Below are positions 21,779 to 32,083 of a DNA stretch of 62,476 nucleotides, piece after piece. Origin of the DNA: Cyanophora paradoxa (Eukaryota > Glaucocystophyceae > Cyanophorales > Cyanophoraceae). Made by a program: the position numbers and the translations under genes. The DNA is taken from the NCBI GenBank assembly GCA_004431415.1, contig QPMI01000696.1, forward strand, positions 1 through 62,476, read 5' to 3'. Each line of letters begins with the position of its first letter. Positions within the stretch are counted from its first letter, which is position 1. A model generated the notes under the pieces. It ran no database searches and was not told where the DNA came from. It saw only the letters and a program-made list of their open reading frames with translations.

Positions 21779-23543
21779 AGATTGAGCTCCCCTTCCCCTC
21801 TTCCTGACTGAGAAAGATCATCGGATCGCGTTTCAGCCCATGCGCAGAGATGGAAGACGTCTCCTGCTGGCGAGCGCTGTACTTCCTCTGCCTTTTCCAC
21901 TCGTTTTTAACACTTCGTTCTGTTTTTAAAAGGACGATTATTGGGGGTACGGCGGACGTTTCTGTCGACTCGGACTTTTACCCCACGGCGGGTTCGCCGA
22001 TCTCAAACCCGGGCCTGTCTGCCCTCAATGCCCATCCCCGCCTGTCGTGCAGGGATGCCATTCGGAGTAGGAGCCTACGGAGACGCGTACGTTGCGGTCA
22101 TCCAGCAGTGGCACTGTGAGCAGCACTAGTACTGATGCCACTCTCCTCCGAAATTAAACTTTGTCTTTACTCGGCGGCAGATACCTACACGCAGAACGAG
22201 GTTGGCTTGCTGGACCATAGCGGTGCTCCCCATGGCCAACGCCGCAGCATGCGGCGGGGCGGCCTTGGGCCCCGTCTAACGTCTGGCCCCCCAATGCACA
22301 GGAGTGGATTTAATCCTCACGCCACGCTTGCGACCCCACAGCGTTGGCTCTATCGGCCTCTGGCGCGCGACATGCCTATCCGCATATTAACCCTTAAAAA
22401 ACATTACTGATTTGCGGATGTCTTCAGGTACCCGCACAAATATCACGCGGTCAACGGGACAGCAATCGCGGCAGAGGTGTCCGCAGGAATCATCCCCCCG
22501 CTTCCCAGGGCCATCATCGAAGCCTCCGTGTGTCATAAACCCCGGCTCCGTCTTCTACCTGCTCATCCCAAAAGCTAGCGCTGGTTCCTTCTAAACGATA
22601 CACCCCCGATCCCTCCCGCCCGCCCTGCCGTTGAGTACGTCGGTGTGTATTTGCTGGGCGCTGTTGCTCGCTTCCAGTTGAACCTTCTGAACGGGCGCGC
22701 AGTGACGTGTCCTCCCCTGGGCCTTGGTCCCCTAGGCTATGGTTCCACCGACTCCGTGAGCGACCTACTGACTCCCTCGCACCCCAGCCCACATCCCGCC
22801 AAACTAAGCCCATTATTCAGTTGGAATATGCTGTGCCTCCCGAGGGGGCCAACATCACCCACGTCTGGCCCCGTGCGCTGTCTCCCACTGCGCTTCCGGC
22901 GCAACTACGTATACTCGCCCCCGTAACTCGCCTAACAGACATGCACCTCACCGGATCGAGAATCTGGGCCGAGCTTTACAGGCTGGACACGAGCAACGAC
23001 GGCGACGGTGAGCCTTCGTCATTCATTCAAACGCATCTGGCGACCCGCTTGCGTGGCGCGTCTATGCGCAGGACGGTGGCAATACGTGCGGGAGGTGTAC
23101 CGCTGGGACTCTTATTTCTTTCATGGGCAGGTGCACCGACTCTGTATTGCTGCGATGTTATAATCCTGAGCTTGTCCGTGGTAGCGTTTTTTTGAGCTTC
23201 CGGATCCGATCTTGATTCTTCCCACGGACCGGCTGGTCCTTCATTGCGAGTGAGTGGGTGCCTCTTGAGCTTCCGAGGATTGACCCCCCTTGCCAGATTT
23301 AACTCAATGAATCGGACCAAGCCGACCGTCCTCGGAACAGGCATCCTCGATGAGATGTGTACGATATTCTTTCAGACGGTCCCGCGGCTCCCATTCGCAG
23401 CGGTAGAGCCCCTGGCAAAGGCGCGGGGGGTCGACCCCCTCATTGCGGTCGGCATGGGATCGGTTAGTTTCGGCGGGGTCGTCGGCTGGCCCCAGCTCGA
23501 ACCCCTCCTCGTCGACCGGCGCCCCGTCGCCGGGCGCAGATAA
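21164..23543 (+). CDS. Copper type II ascorbate-dependent monooxygenase (PHM/DBH-like)
   Basis: Hydroxylates peptides or small amines using ascorbate, O2 and two coppers. Start at ATG 21164 (MYTNGRKQCP) gives a cytosolic stub and one membrane span (VVAATTVLLLAVAAAIVFAF), a signal-anchor placing the catalytic part in the secretory lumen. Splicing rebuilds family landmarks: ISMPPSS...KYFCRAYRL (PAM has YFCMSMRI here), HH|MLVFGC across the 21605-21687 intron, VIQQWHY|TYTQN then DHSGVDLILTPRLRP, P|HMHLTG near 22940, and HCEFNS...GILDEMC near 23290-23360. These supply His-His and the QxHY His (CuH site) and His-x-His plus the Met of DEMC (CuM site), so the enzyme looks active. No PAL lyase domain follows. 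Exact borders of some middle exons (22.0-22.9 kb) are uncertain. An intron carries a 29-nt C run at 21749. Confidence 0.85.
21749..21777. repeat. Poly-C run (29 nt) in a monooxygenase intron
   Basis: Directly follows the exon ending IEQWRYER; likely affects assembly and possibly splicing. Confidence 0.9.
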
Positions 23544-24257
23544 AATCCAGTCCCCTTAAGCTTGATTGCAAATTGTATGCTTCGCGCAGTTTCATTTTTC
23601 CGAAGTTCCGGTGCTATTGATGCTTTTTTCCTAGATCGCACTGCTGCTGCTTATTTCTCATCGCACTGCTGCCTGACAAATGATTCAGTACTGTGATTGT
23701 GACGATAACGCTCGTTTAGCGCAGCTGCAGGATGGATGCGTATGCAGGGCCGCCACGCATCTGAATCGAGGCTGGGTCACAAGGGCTGGGGAAATTCACA
23801 TATTTAATTTGCATTCGCCGAGTCGTGCGATCGATCCGCGCGCATTCGCGCGGGGTACCGGTTCAGAAAGAGGGGGTAGGGCTCGATTGGTGGGGGGGTC
23901 ATCCGGCAGTGTGCCAGATTTGCACACTGCCGGAGCCGGGGCCGGGCCATATGCATTTGGCGCGTGCACCGAAAGCAGCTTAAACTCCATAAGTTGCGGT
24001 GCGCCGTCGCGGCGCATGCGCATGCATATACCATCTCCGGGGCTCTCCATGGCCACCAGCTGAAGTGCAAACCGAGCACGCAATTGAAGCATGTCGGTTT
24101 TCAGACCCGAAGCTACAAACTTGCAATTGAAAAAGGAGGGAAATATTGAAGGATCCCGGAGAGGGAAAGAGGGAAAGCCCGAAGTGTACAGCAGAACGCG
24201 CGGGGGGAAGGAGGGGAGGCGGGGGGGGGGGGGGGGGGGGGGGGGGGATTATGGAAT
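23544..24257. other. Spacer between tail-to-tail genes
   Basis: Lies between two convergent genes. It holds ATGCATATGGCGCG-type palindromes and a 27-nt G run at 24221-24247, just downstream of the stop of the minus-strand gene. Nothing coding seen. Confidence 0.55.
24221..24247. repeat. Poly-G run (27 nt)
   Basis: A C run on the coding strand of the adjacent minus-strand gene, 10 nt past its stop. Confidence 0.9.
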
Positions 24258-25472
24258 CTACAGGAGATTGTGCCCTGCGTCGCCGGGGTACGATGCCGCG
24301 AAGGCGTAATCTTCGTACCCGTCCGCCCCAGCCACGTCGAGCACCCCGTACGCGTCAGCGCCCGCCTCGGCATCATCCTGGTCGTTATTGAGAGGTTCAG
24401 CTGAGAGAAAAATGCCTGGCCTCGGACGCACGAAAAAAGGTGCATCGGCCTGCAGCTGGTCGAGCTGCGACGCGTCGACGGTGTAGGTGTACGTGTCGAG
24501 CATCTGGGGCTGCGTGCATGACTGTAAATCGCGAGAGCCTTCACGAATTGCAAGCGAAGGGTACCGGTACCGCGGCCGCCGATATAGCTGCCTTCGGAAT
24601 ATTGGCGACGGACTTCAACCAACCCTCTGCGATCCAGTTCGGGCCCTCCGGGTAGTTCGACGCCAGGGGCAGGTGTCCCTGGCAGCGGTCTGACGTTCGG
24701 CTATGCGCGGTCAGGGTCGCATAATCTAGAGAGCAGACCGTGTAGCAGCCGGGCTTCAGGCGATCAGTGCCGTCCGTGGCGAAGCGCGACCCTTTCGGGC
24801 AGCACATGTACGTTTTCTATGGAGAAGAGGTTAGCGGTTTATGCGCAAAAACGTAAAGATCTAGGCAACTGCGCCGAGAAGAAGAGATTGCTATTAATAT
24901 TGCACCTTGGCGTACGAGAAGAGAACCTTCTTCTGGGCGAGCCAGCCCTTGGCCATGTCGGGGGTGCCGACAAACCAGTTCGACCAACCGGGCCTCGTGT
25001 AGAGAAACACGGGCTGGCCGTCCATACGCACCGGGGAGACGACCTATCGCGTGGTCGCGTGTAAGCGGCGGCGCTCATGTGCACGGGCAGCGCTAGCGCG
25101 GCGGCGGCCGCGGGCAGCGGGCGGCGCACGGCCACTGGAGTGTCGAGCGGGGTGCCATCCGGCGCTGTGTGATCAGTGCAGCCGCTCTTCTCTACGTTGG
25201 GGGCAAGTCTTGTAATCTCTGCGTGCCGCCAGTGCGTCAGGGGTGAACGAAAACGGCAAGGGCCAGAGCACGTCCGACGGTCGCACTCTGGATGACCGTG
25301 GCGAGCGACTGGCTTCTGGGGCCGTCCGTGAGCTGCGCGGCGGTGCCACCGAGTCAGCTGTGAGAGGCGTCGGCTGCAGCTTGCGGCGCACGTAATCCAG
25401 GTCATGCGGCGACTTCAGCTTATTCTCCTCGACCGCCTTCACGAATTTGAGATACATGGCCGGGCGCTGCAT
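24258..25472 (-). CDS. Unrecognised multi-exon protein, Cys-containing middle, acidic tail ending HNLL
   Basis: ATG 25472 opens MQRPAMYLKFVKAVEENKL. Following exons in frame: LTDGPRSQSLATVIQSATVG, ITRLAPNVEKSGCTDHTAPD..., an Ala-rich hydrophobic stretch (LPAAAAALALP), then VVSPVRMDGQPVFLYTRPGW and SNWFVGTPDMAKGWLAQKK. A Cys-bearing exon (KTYMCCPKGSRFATDGTDR, PGCYTVCSLDY) follows, then a last exon MLDTYTYTVDASQLDQL continuing into an acidic Asp/Ala/Gly region and ending GDAGHNLL. Introns are 17-110 nt and phases agree. The soluble Trp/Tyr-rich middle is well structured in composition but I do not recognise a family. The acidic end with HNLL matches the style of neighbouring genes at 5185 and 26942. 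Confidence 0.6.
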
Positions 25473-26941
25473 GGTCGCGTGTATGCCGGTATGGTACTAG
25501 GTGCAACGAGAACGTGAGACCGGCCGCGGCCCGGCGGACTCGGGACGCGTACGCGTGCCACCGTGCCACGGTACGGACCGTACGGTGGGCCCGGGCCGGG
25601 TACGGTGGGGCCGGGTGGGCCGCAGAAGCTTTTAAGCCGCTTGCCGCAGTGCCGGCGAGTTGCCGGCCGGGCGACTCGGCGAGCTCGAGTTGCCGCCGCT
25701 CACTAAGTCAGCGGTTCAACGGTTGTGCTTTACTGGAGAGCTAGAAATATTTAGTGGGTTGCATATTTATAGTACTAAAAGTTTTTGGGCGATCTACTAA
25801 ATATTTCCCGCCTGCCGATCGCGAGAATTTGTAGGGGTAGCCCCGTCTCCGCCATACAAAAGCCCTGCCAAGACCGACCTACTAAAGATTTACGTATACC
25901 AGCCGCTAAAGTGGCAGTTTTGGCGAAATACTAATTATTTTCCTGTACTAAATAAACTAGTTCTCCAGTAATTTAAAATTTTCATGCAAGCGGCGCGGGC
26001 TGCGCGGCGCTGCAGCCAGTGATGTTATTCCAAATTAACCGAAAAACTGCCCATTCCGGGAATGATTCCTGGAATATTCCTAGTAATTATAAGATCATCG
26101 GATTCCGAATTCTTTATTGTTTTGTTTCTAGAATTTTAATCCCCGGGGGCCGGGGACCGCGGCCGGGCCCGTATGATTTTCTATCCGATGATCCGATGAT
26201 CATACCGTAGTACACGCGTACCGCGCACCCGGCCCATACATGAACCACGGTAACTATAGTACCGTGACGTGCTACTAGTATATGATCGCGGCGCCATCGC
26301 GCCAGCCCGGCGGCGAGGCTTTGGACTCCGGGAAATCATTATATTTCTAATTATTTGATATCGGATCCGGCCGGCCGGCGCCAGTCTCGCCGGCGAGTGA
26401 CCGCGAGTCGCCGCTAGATCGAGGGCAACGATCATGAAAAAAAGCTTGATCAAAACGGTTTGATAAAGATTGCCTGCACTGCGGCATGCAGCTGCCGCAG
26501 TGCCGGGCGGCCCGGGCCACTGCCGGCCCGGCCCGGGCCAGCGCTAGCCGCTGATCATGATCGCTGCCATGGCGGAACATGCCCGCGGCCGCGGCCGGCG
26601 GACTCGGCGGAACATGCGGCAATATTAATTTAAACTTTGAAAATAAATTGCAAAGCGCGGCTCCCCAGGCCCGGAGTCCGGCGCGGCGGCACAGCTGCAT
26701 GCGCAGTACTGTACACAGTGTACAGTACAGCTGCCCGGTAGTGACACAGCGGCACAGCGGCGCGGCGTGACTACTAGTAGTAGCCGCTGAGCGTAACTAG
26801 CGTTCCGCCGCTCTTACAGCCGGCGCCGTCCAGCCTGGCAGCTCAGCGGCTTGCAAGCCAGCAGCTGCGACGCCACGCTAGCCCGGAGCCGTTGCAAGCC
26901 GTGTCGAAGTCAAGCTAACCTGCAGCTGTGCAGCAGCCAAT
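25473..26941. other. Spacer holding a MITE-like element
   Basis: Apart from the element at 25733-25968, it contains AT-rich sequence (25740-26140) and GC-rich palindromic words. Upstream of the 26942 gene no clear promoter motif is visible. Confidence 0.5.
25733..25968. mobile_element. MITE-like element, TA-flanked, imperfect 22-bp TIRs
   Basis: Left end TA-CTGGAGAGCTAGAAATATTT, right end AAATAAACTAGTTCTCCAG-TA. The termini are inverted repeats with a few mismatches, 236 bp apart, flanked by TA. It is a different family from 19875/20140 but starts with the same CTG. No coding capacity. Confidence 0.7.
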
Positions 26942-27853
26942 ATGGGTGGCAAGGTGCGACGAGCCTCTCGAGCTCGTTCGAGCGCTTCTTACCGCGGCCG
27001 CCTGACCAAAGCACAGCCGTCAGTCCCGAAGCCGCCGCCGCCGCCACAGTTGAAATTTGGGTGCGCATGCATGAAGGAGAAGGCGGGCTGTTTGTGGTCA
27101 GTTACGTATATATTGCGCAGTTTCATTTGCATGCGAGACACGGCATGCACGACGCAAGTCAACCCACAAATCATCTTCGACTCTACGGTCCCTGTCAACT
27201 GCCCCCTCGACCAGTACCGCACGACGCCGTACCACGAGCAGTACCTCGCGGACTGCAACAACCAGAGGGAAATGCTGGCGAAGTGTTGGGAGGCCGGTGG
27301 CAAAGCGGTCGCGCAGTACGAATACTGCAATGGTGGCTACAAGCCGGTGCTGTCCCAAGTCCGCTCCAACTGCAACACGCTCGTCGAGGAGAGCGGGCGC
27401 ATTGGCCAGAGGCCCGGCAAGCATACGGCCGCGTGCGATCGGAACGGAAAGCCGATAGACCCAGAGTCTCTCAAGCCCAAGCTTAAGCCCGCTGCCAGCA
27501 AGCCCGGCGGCCGCCCTCGCGGCAGGCCCGTCCGGACGATCCGCGGCAGGCCCAGAGACCTCGACGACAACCTTCAAGCCGTGCGTCCCGCGCGCGCCCG
27601 CCGCCCTTGCCCCTTTGAATCCGACCTCGCGCTGCAGCACGACAACGACGACGGGATCGTGCCGTACGCGGTGGACGGGGACGGCGACGCGGCGGCGGAC
27701 GCGGCCGATGTCGACGTGCAGCTCGGCGGCCCCGCCGCCGACTTTGAGGGCGCCGCCGCGGACGACCTCGACGCGAGCGCCGCCGCCGTCTTCGGCGCCG
27801 AGGCCGCCCTGGACACCGACGGCGGCCCCCTGCACGCCCACGCCCTCCTCTAG
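26942..27853 (+). CDS. Unrecognised protein: Cys-rich core, basic linker, acidic tail ending HALL
   Basis: The unspliced frame from ATG 26942 is 303 residues, but the first about 230 bp probably hold one or two introns (MGGK|GTGCGACG...CCACAG is a typical donor/acceptor pair), so the N-terminus is uncertain. From about 27150 the frame is convincing: VNPQIIFDSTVPVNCPLDQY, TTPYHEQYLADCNNQREMLA, KCWEAGGKAVAQYEYCNGGY, then a Lys/Arg/Pro/Gly linker with AT-hook-like GGRPRGRPVR and IRGRPRDLD, then a strongly acidic Asp/Ala tail ending GGPLHAHALL. At least five Cys in the core suggest disulphides or metal binding. No family recognised. The tail resembles that of genes at 5185 and 24258. Confidence 0.65.
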   Translation: MGGKVRRASRARSSASYRGRLTKAQPSVPKPPPPPQLKFGCACMKEKAGCLWSVTYILRSFICMRDTACTTQVNPQIIFDSTVPVNCPLDQYRTTPYHEQYLADCNNQREMLAKCWEAGGKAVAQYEYCNGGYKPVLSQVRSNCNTLVEESGRIGQRPGKHTAACDRNGKPIDPESLKPKLKPAASKPGGRPRGRPVRTIRGRPRDLDDNLQAVRPARARRPCPFESDLALQHDNDDGIVPYAVDGDGDAAADAADVDVQLGGPAADFEGAAADDLDASAAAVFGAEAALDTDGGPLHAHALL

Positions 27854-29149
27854 GCGCTCCTCTGCCGCTTGCAATTGTACATATGCATGCCTCTGACCGC
27901 GAATATAATTAATTCTTCTTTTCTGCTCACACTGATGAATAATGATTTGATGTTATGATCATGTCCTCTTACCGCAGTGCGGGGCGGGGCGGGGCAGGGC
28001 GGGCATCCTATACGAGATTCGTGGTACGGTGGCCAGTGCCGCTCGTAATTTTCCGCCCCTGCATGCAGCTCGAGCTCCGTGCCCATCCGTCTAGATCTTG
28101 GCTGCATCCGCCGCGGCCGATATCTAGATCCAGGCGCAACAAAACGGCGCCATAGGCCGAGATCAGATTCGCGGAGGGGTACATCGATATCAGGAGGAAT
28201 TCGAATAGAAGGCAGCAGGGGGCCGTCTCAAGCGACGGAAGCGCCGCCGCCGCGCTCGCCCTGAACCGCCCCCCCTTCGTGTGACGCCGTCCGCATGCCG
28301 TGGTCGCCACTGAACGCGCGGGCTGCGCCGCCGCGCCGCCCAGTCGCCACCGCCGCCGCCCACGCGCCGAGGCCGCCACTGAAGGCGCGGGCCGCGCCGC
28401 CCAGTCGCCACGGCTGCCGCCCGCGCGCCGCAGCCGCCATTAAAAGTGCAAACTGCGCTGCAGCTGCCCCACCCCCACCGCCGCCGCCCGTGCGCCGTTT
28501 CGGGGGTTAAGGCGGCCGCCAGTGCGCTCAGAGCGGCCGGATCGATATCCGGCGCCGAGGCTGCGGCGGGGGGTAAGAGGAGGGAGGGGGTTGCGGAGAT
28601 AATACACGGACCCGTCTCGAGGTCGAGGGAAGGAGGAGCGGGGAGGGTAGGGCCGCGAGAGCGTCGGCCGGGCCGCGGACGGGCTCGGAGGCCGCCGAGG
28701 GCGGGGTCGAGGCGACGCGCGCACTGAAGCCGCAGGATCCGGAGGCCCGAGGGCTGCAGAGGGGGTACGTATACCGGAGCTCATCACTTCCTCGCCCACA
28801 GCGCCCCCGGCGTGTCCAGGCGCCGGCCTCCAGGGCGCGAGGAAGCGAAGAAGCGCGGAGGCACGGCCGACGAGGAGAGAGCCTTCATCTGTGGCTGCGG
28901 CGCGTCTCGTCGAGGGGTCGGGCCGGGCGGGCGGGCCGTGAGGCGCCCGCCGCAGCCTGCGGGCGGCGTCAAGGGGGGAGGGGAGGGGCGCCGGCTCGGA
29001 GGGGTACCGCAAACGTGCGTCGGCTAGGTTAGGCCTACCAGCACCTGGGCGAGAGACAGCTCCTGAGCCGGCCCGCGGGGTTGCCCGGGGTACAGGTCGA
29101 TGGGGAGGGCGGGGCGCGCTCTGCAGGGGGAAGGCACGTTTGGGGGTCG

Positions 29150-29222
29150 GAAGGGCACGTCACGTAGAAAATTGGTATATGTGCCGTGGTGTACCAATAT
29201 TAATGCGACGTCCACTTTTGCC
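29150..29222 (+). repeat. Dispersed repeat related to 9055-9125
   Basis: Both copies start GGAAGGGCACGTCA, have a TATATGTGCCG/TATAGGCCGC middle, and end AATRTYAATGCGA...CGTCCA. The copy at 9055-9125 sits in an intron. Origin unknown. Confidence 0.6.
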
Positions 29223-29232
29223 AAAAAAAAAA

Positions 29233-29252
29233 GGGGGGGGGGGGGGGGGGGG
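29233..29252. repeat. Poly-G run (20 nt)
   Basis: Preceded by ten A residues. Confidence 0.9.
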
Positions 29253-30553
29253 CGCGAGAGGCGGGCACGGGAAGCGGAGCTGGTGCGGGAGAAGCCGAAG
29301 GACCTGCGGCCCTGCGGGCGCGTGAGGCGGGGAGGAAGGGGGTCAGCCTCCGCGCCGGTGTGCGCACCGATTTTTACGGCGCCGAAGAGGGGAGTACGTA
29401 TACTAGTGGGGTCCGGCCGTCCCCGTCAGGTTGAGCGAATTACGAAGGCACTGTACATGTGCTGGCTGAGCCGAGAGAAGCCCCGGCGGTGCAAGGGACC
29501 GCGCAGCGGAGCCGGCGCTGGGGACGTGCACGCCAAGGGCGCTGCGGGACGTCAGGCGTCGGAGGGGGAGGATCGCCGAGCCACGCCTACGAGAGCCCGG
29601 CCCCCCTTGCCCTCGCTCGCTCCCGTTGCGCTTCGGGGGGCTGGGCCCGCGGCCGCTGGATCACGAATCGAAGCTGCAGGGCGCCAGGCACTGCGGCAGG
29701 GCGCGGGTCGCGGGGGGAACCGCCGGCGCCGAATCGAACCTCGCCCCAGCGCGGGCCGCGCGGCCGCGCGCGTTAACGTTGAGTCCGCGCGCGTGGACCT
29801 CCCGGAGTCCCGTGTACGCGCGCAGCCCGCCACCAGCAGAGCTCCAGCTTGCTGGCAACTGCGACTGGCTCGCGGGGCGCTGGTGCGCGCCGGCCGCGGC
29901 CGCGGAGGGCCAGAAATTATAGCGAAGATCGATGTCTAGAGCGAGCGCGCGCCGCGGCCGCAACAAGGAGGTCGCGCCGGCGCGCCCTCGCGCAAGCTAG
30001 CATCGCGCGTGAGGTCGAATGAGCGCCGCCATAGCGCCGCGGGCGTGCGAGAAGCGGTCAGCTTGCAGCTAGCGCTGCAGCGCGCGGAAACTTGAGCGCG
30101 GGCGGCCGGGCGCCAGGACCTCTGTGTAGCGTGCGCCGCGATTCGCGCCATGGGCGACCCCGTGCGCCCGCCCGCCCCCTCCGGATCCACCCCCCCTGCC
30201 CCGACCTGGACCGGCTCGCCGCGCGCTGCGAAGCCGAGGCACAAGACAACTCTCATCATGATCAGCAGCCGCGTCACTCTACCCCTCCCCGGCTGCTCCT
30301 GGTGCTCCAGTTTCACACCTCAGCGAGAGCCAGAACCTCGCGATACGCGGATCGTGGACAGCACGCACGTGTTTCACCAAAGGCGCGGACCCGCGGCGCC
30401 CGGGTCCGAAGAATTCGGCGAGCGGCCCCGCGGCCGCCGCCCGAGCGGAGCCTCGGAGGGCGCCACCGGCTCAGCGCGGCGCTCGACGGAATAAAGGGCC
30501 TGTGCGGCTCGTAGATCCGTCCGTTCGGCCCCCGGCCCCCGCTGCGGCGCCGC

Positions 30554-32083
30554 ATGCATATGGAGCCGCGTCCGGAGCTCGAGGCGCTGAGGCTGGATGC
30601 GCTGGACGGGGTGCGCGGTCTCTGTGCCCTCATCGTCGTCGTCGGCCACCACCTCGTGCGCCCAACTCGCCGCCCGCGCGCCGAACCCGCCGACGTCGAC
30701 GTTAACGTTGACGCGCTCGAAGCTCTACTGGATCCTCGACCGCGGCGGCCGCGGGCCGGCGCTCGCCCTCCTCGGCATCGACTTCCTCACCCCCGTCACG
30801 ACCTTCATCGCGGCCAGCGGCTTCACGCTCGCCCTCGTCCACCCTTCCACCCCCTCGCGGAGCGCCTTCTTCCGCAAGCGCTTCGCCCGCGTCGCTCCCA
30901 TCTACTATCTCTCTCTGATCCTCGCTGCGGGTCCCCTCCTCGTGTATCAGCCTCGTGACGCGGCGAGCAGCGTACCCCTGACGCTCCTGGCGCTCCAGTC
31001 CATCCCCTGCCTCGGTATCTTCTGCTACCCCTCCGTCCTCCTGTACCCCCTGACGCCGCGATCGCCAGTCGGGAACGCGTTCAACGCTCCGCTGTGGACC
31101 GTCTCCGCCCTGTTCATCTGTGCGGTCCCCTCTGTCACTGACGCAGCTGTACCCCTGATGGGCCGCAGGCTACCTCCTGTACCCCTGGCTCATGGACCGC
31201 GTGAGGGACTTGCCGGCTCGCCGGGCCCTCCTGCTCGCCGGGCTGCTCTGGGGGGGTACAGTCGCCGTCGCGGTGCTCTTCCTGGGTACCCTCGGCCTGG
31301 GCCCCGGCCTCTTCCTGCACGCGTTCGTCGGGTTCCGCGTGCCCCAGTTCGCCTGCGGGGCGCTCGCGGGCCTCTGGGCCCGCCGGCGGCCCCTGCCCCG
31401 ACCGACCCTCGCCGCCGAGGCCTGCACCGCCGCCTTCCTCCTTGTTCGCCCCCCCCCCCCCCCCCCACATCATTTTTAAACATTAAACAGTACCCCCCCC
31501 CCGACGTCGACGCCCCGCGCAGGCGCAGCTCGCGGTGGTCGTCCACACTTACCTCGGGGGGAACCTCGTCACCTGGACCTACTACGGTACCCCCCGCGGC
31601 CGTCCGGGTCCCGTACCCCCCCCCGACCCCCGCCGCAGTGTACCTTGCGGAGTTCGCTCTGCTGCCGGCGGCGTGCCTCTGGTTCTGGGCCCTCTGCGAC
31701 CCGCTCTGCGCGGGCCCCACCCGCCGCCTCCTCGTCTCCCGCCCCCTCCGCTTCCTCGGCGCGGTCTCGTACCCCCTCTACTGCCTCCACTGGCCTCTCC
31801 TCGTCCTCCTCGCGTGGGCCGCCGCCGGCTCCGCCTCTCCCGACCGCGTCGTACTTTACGACTTCGGAGGCCTCAAGGTGCCCCCGCCGTCCCCCCGAAC
31901 CTCCCAGAATCATAAGGCTGTACCCAGGGCTGGTACTTCTTCCCATGGTGGTCGCTCCCCCTAACGACAGCGGCCTGCGTCGCCGCCGCGTGGGCCGCCC
32001 ATAGGCTCGTAGAGGTCCCTGCGCGACGCGCCCTCTCTCCTCCCCCTCCCCTTTCGAGCTCCCCTTCTAGATCTCTCCCCTGA
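30554..32083 (+). CDS. Acyltransferase 3 family membrane protein (OafA/YrhL-like)
   Basis: Polytopic enzymes that move acyl (often acetyl) groups onto sugars, lipids or other acceptors. ATG 30554 (MHMEPRPELE) leads into the family opening LDALDGVRGLCALIVVVGHH with the conserved His in TM1. After a short intron come LYWILDRGG, GIDFLTPVTTFIAASGFTLA, FFRKRFARVAPIYYLSLILA (the RR-A-PIY signature), NAFNAPLWTVSALFICA, then YLLYPWLMDRVRDLPARRAL and further hydrophobic segments, and a C-terminal RFLGAVSYPLYCLHWPLLVL. The last exon GWYFFPWWSLPLTTAACVAA ends ...HRLVEVPARRALSPP, stop TGA 32081. Nine or ten helices in total, as usual. The 31.44-31.52 kb intron has an 18-nt C run. Acceptor unknown; start could be the second Met. 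Confidence 0.9.
31449..31466. repeat. Poly-C run (18 nt) in an acyltransferase intron
   Basis: Near the donor of the intron that ends ...CGCGCAG before AQLAVVVHTYLGG. Confidence 0.9.

Larger units (their letters stand above)
27854..30553. other. Long GC-rich spacer with no supported gene
   Basis: Long open frames exist on both strands but are Arg/Pro/Ala-rich products of GC content, without splice-consistent domains. It contains imperfect tandem repeats near 28300-28440 (units with CGCCACTGAA...GCGCGGGC), a 20-nt G run at 29233, and a 70-nt stretch at 29150-29222 similar to 9055-9125 (GGAAGGGCACGTCA ... AATGCGACGTCCA). Confidence 0.5.

Noticed and set aside
28440-29939. Several 190-280-aa frames on both strands
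   Set aside because: Arg/Ala/Pro-rich products of GC content; no splice-consistent chain and no recognised domain.
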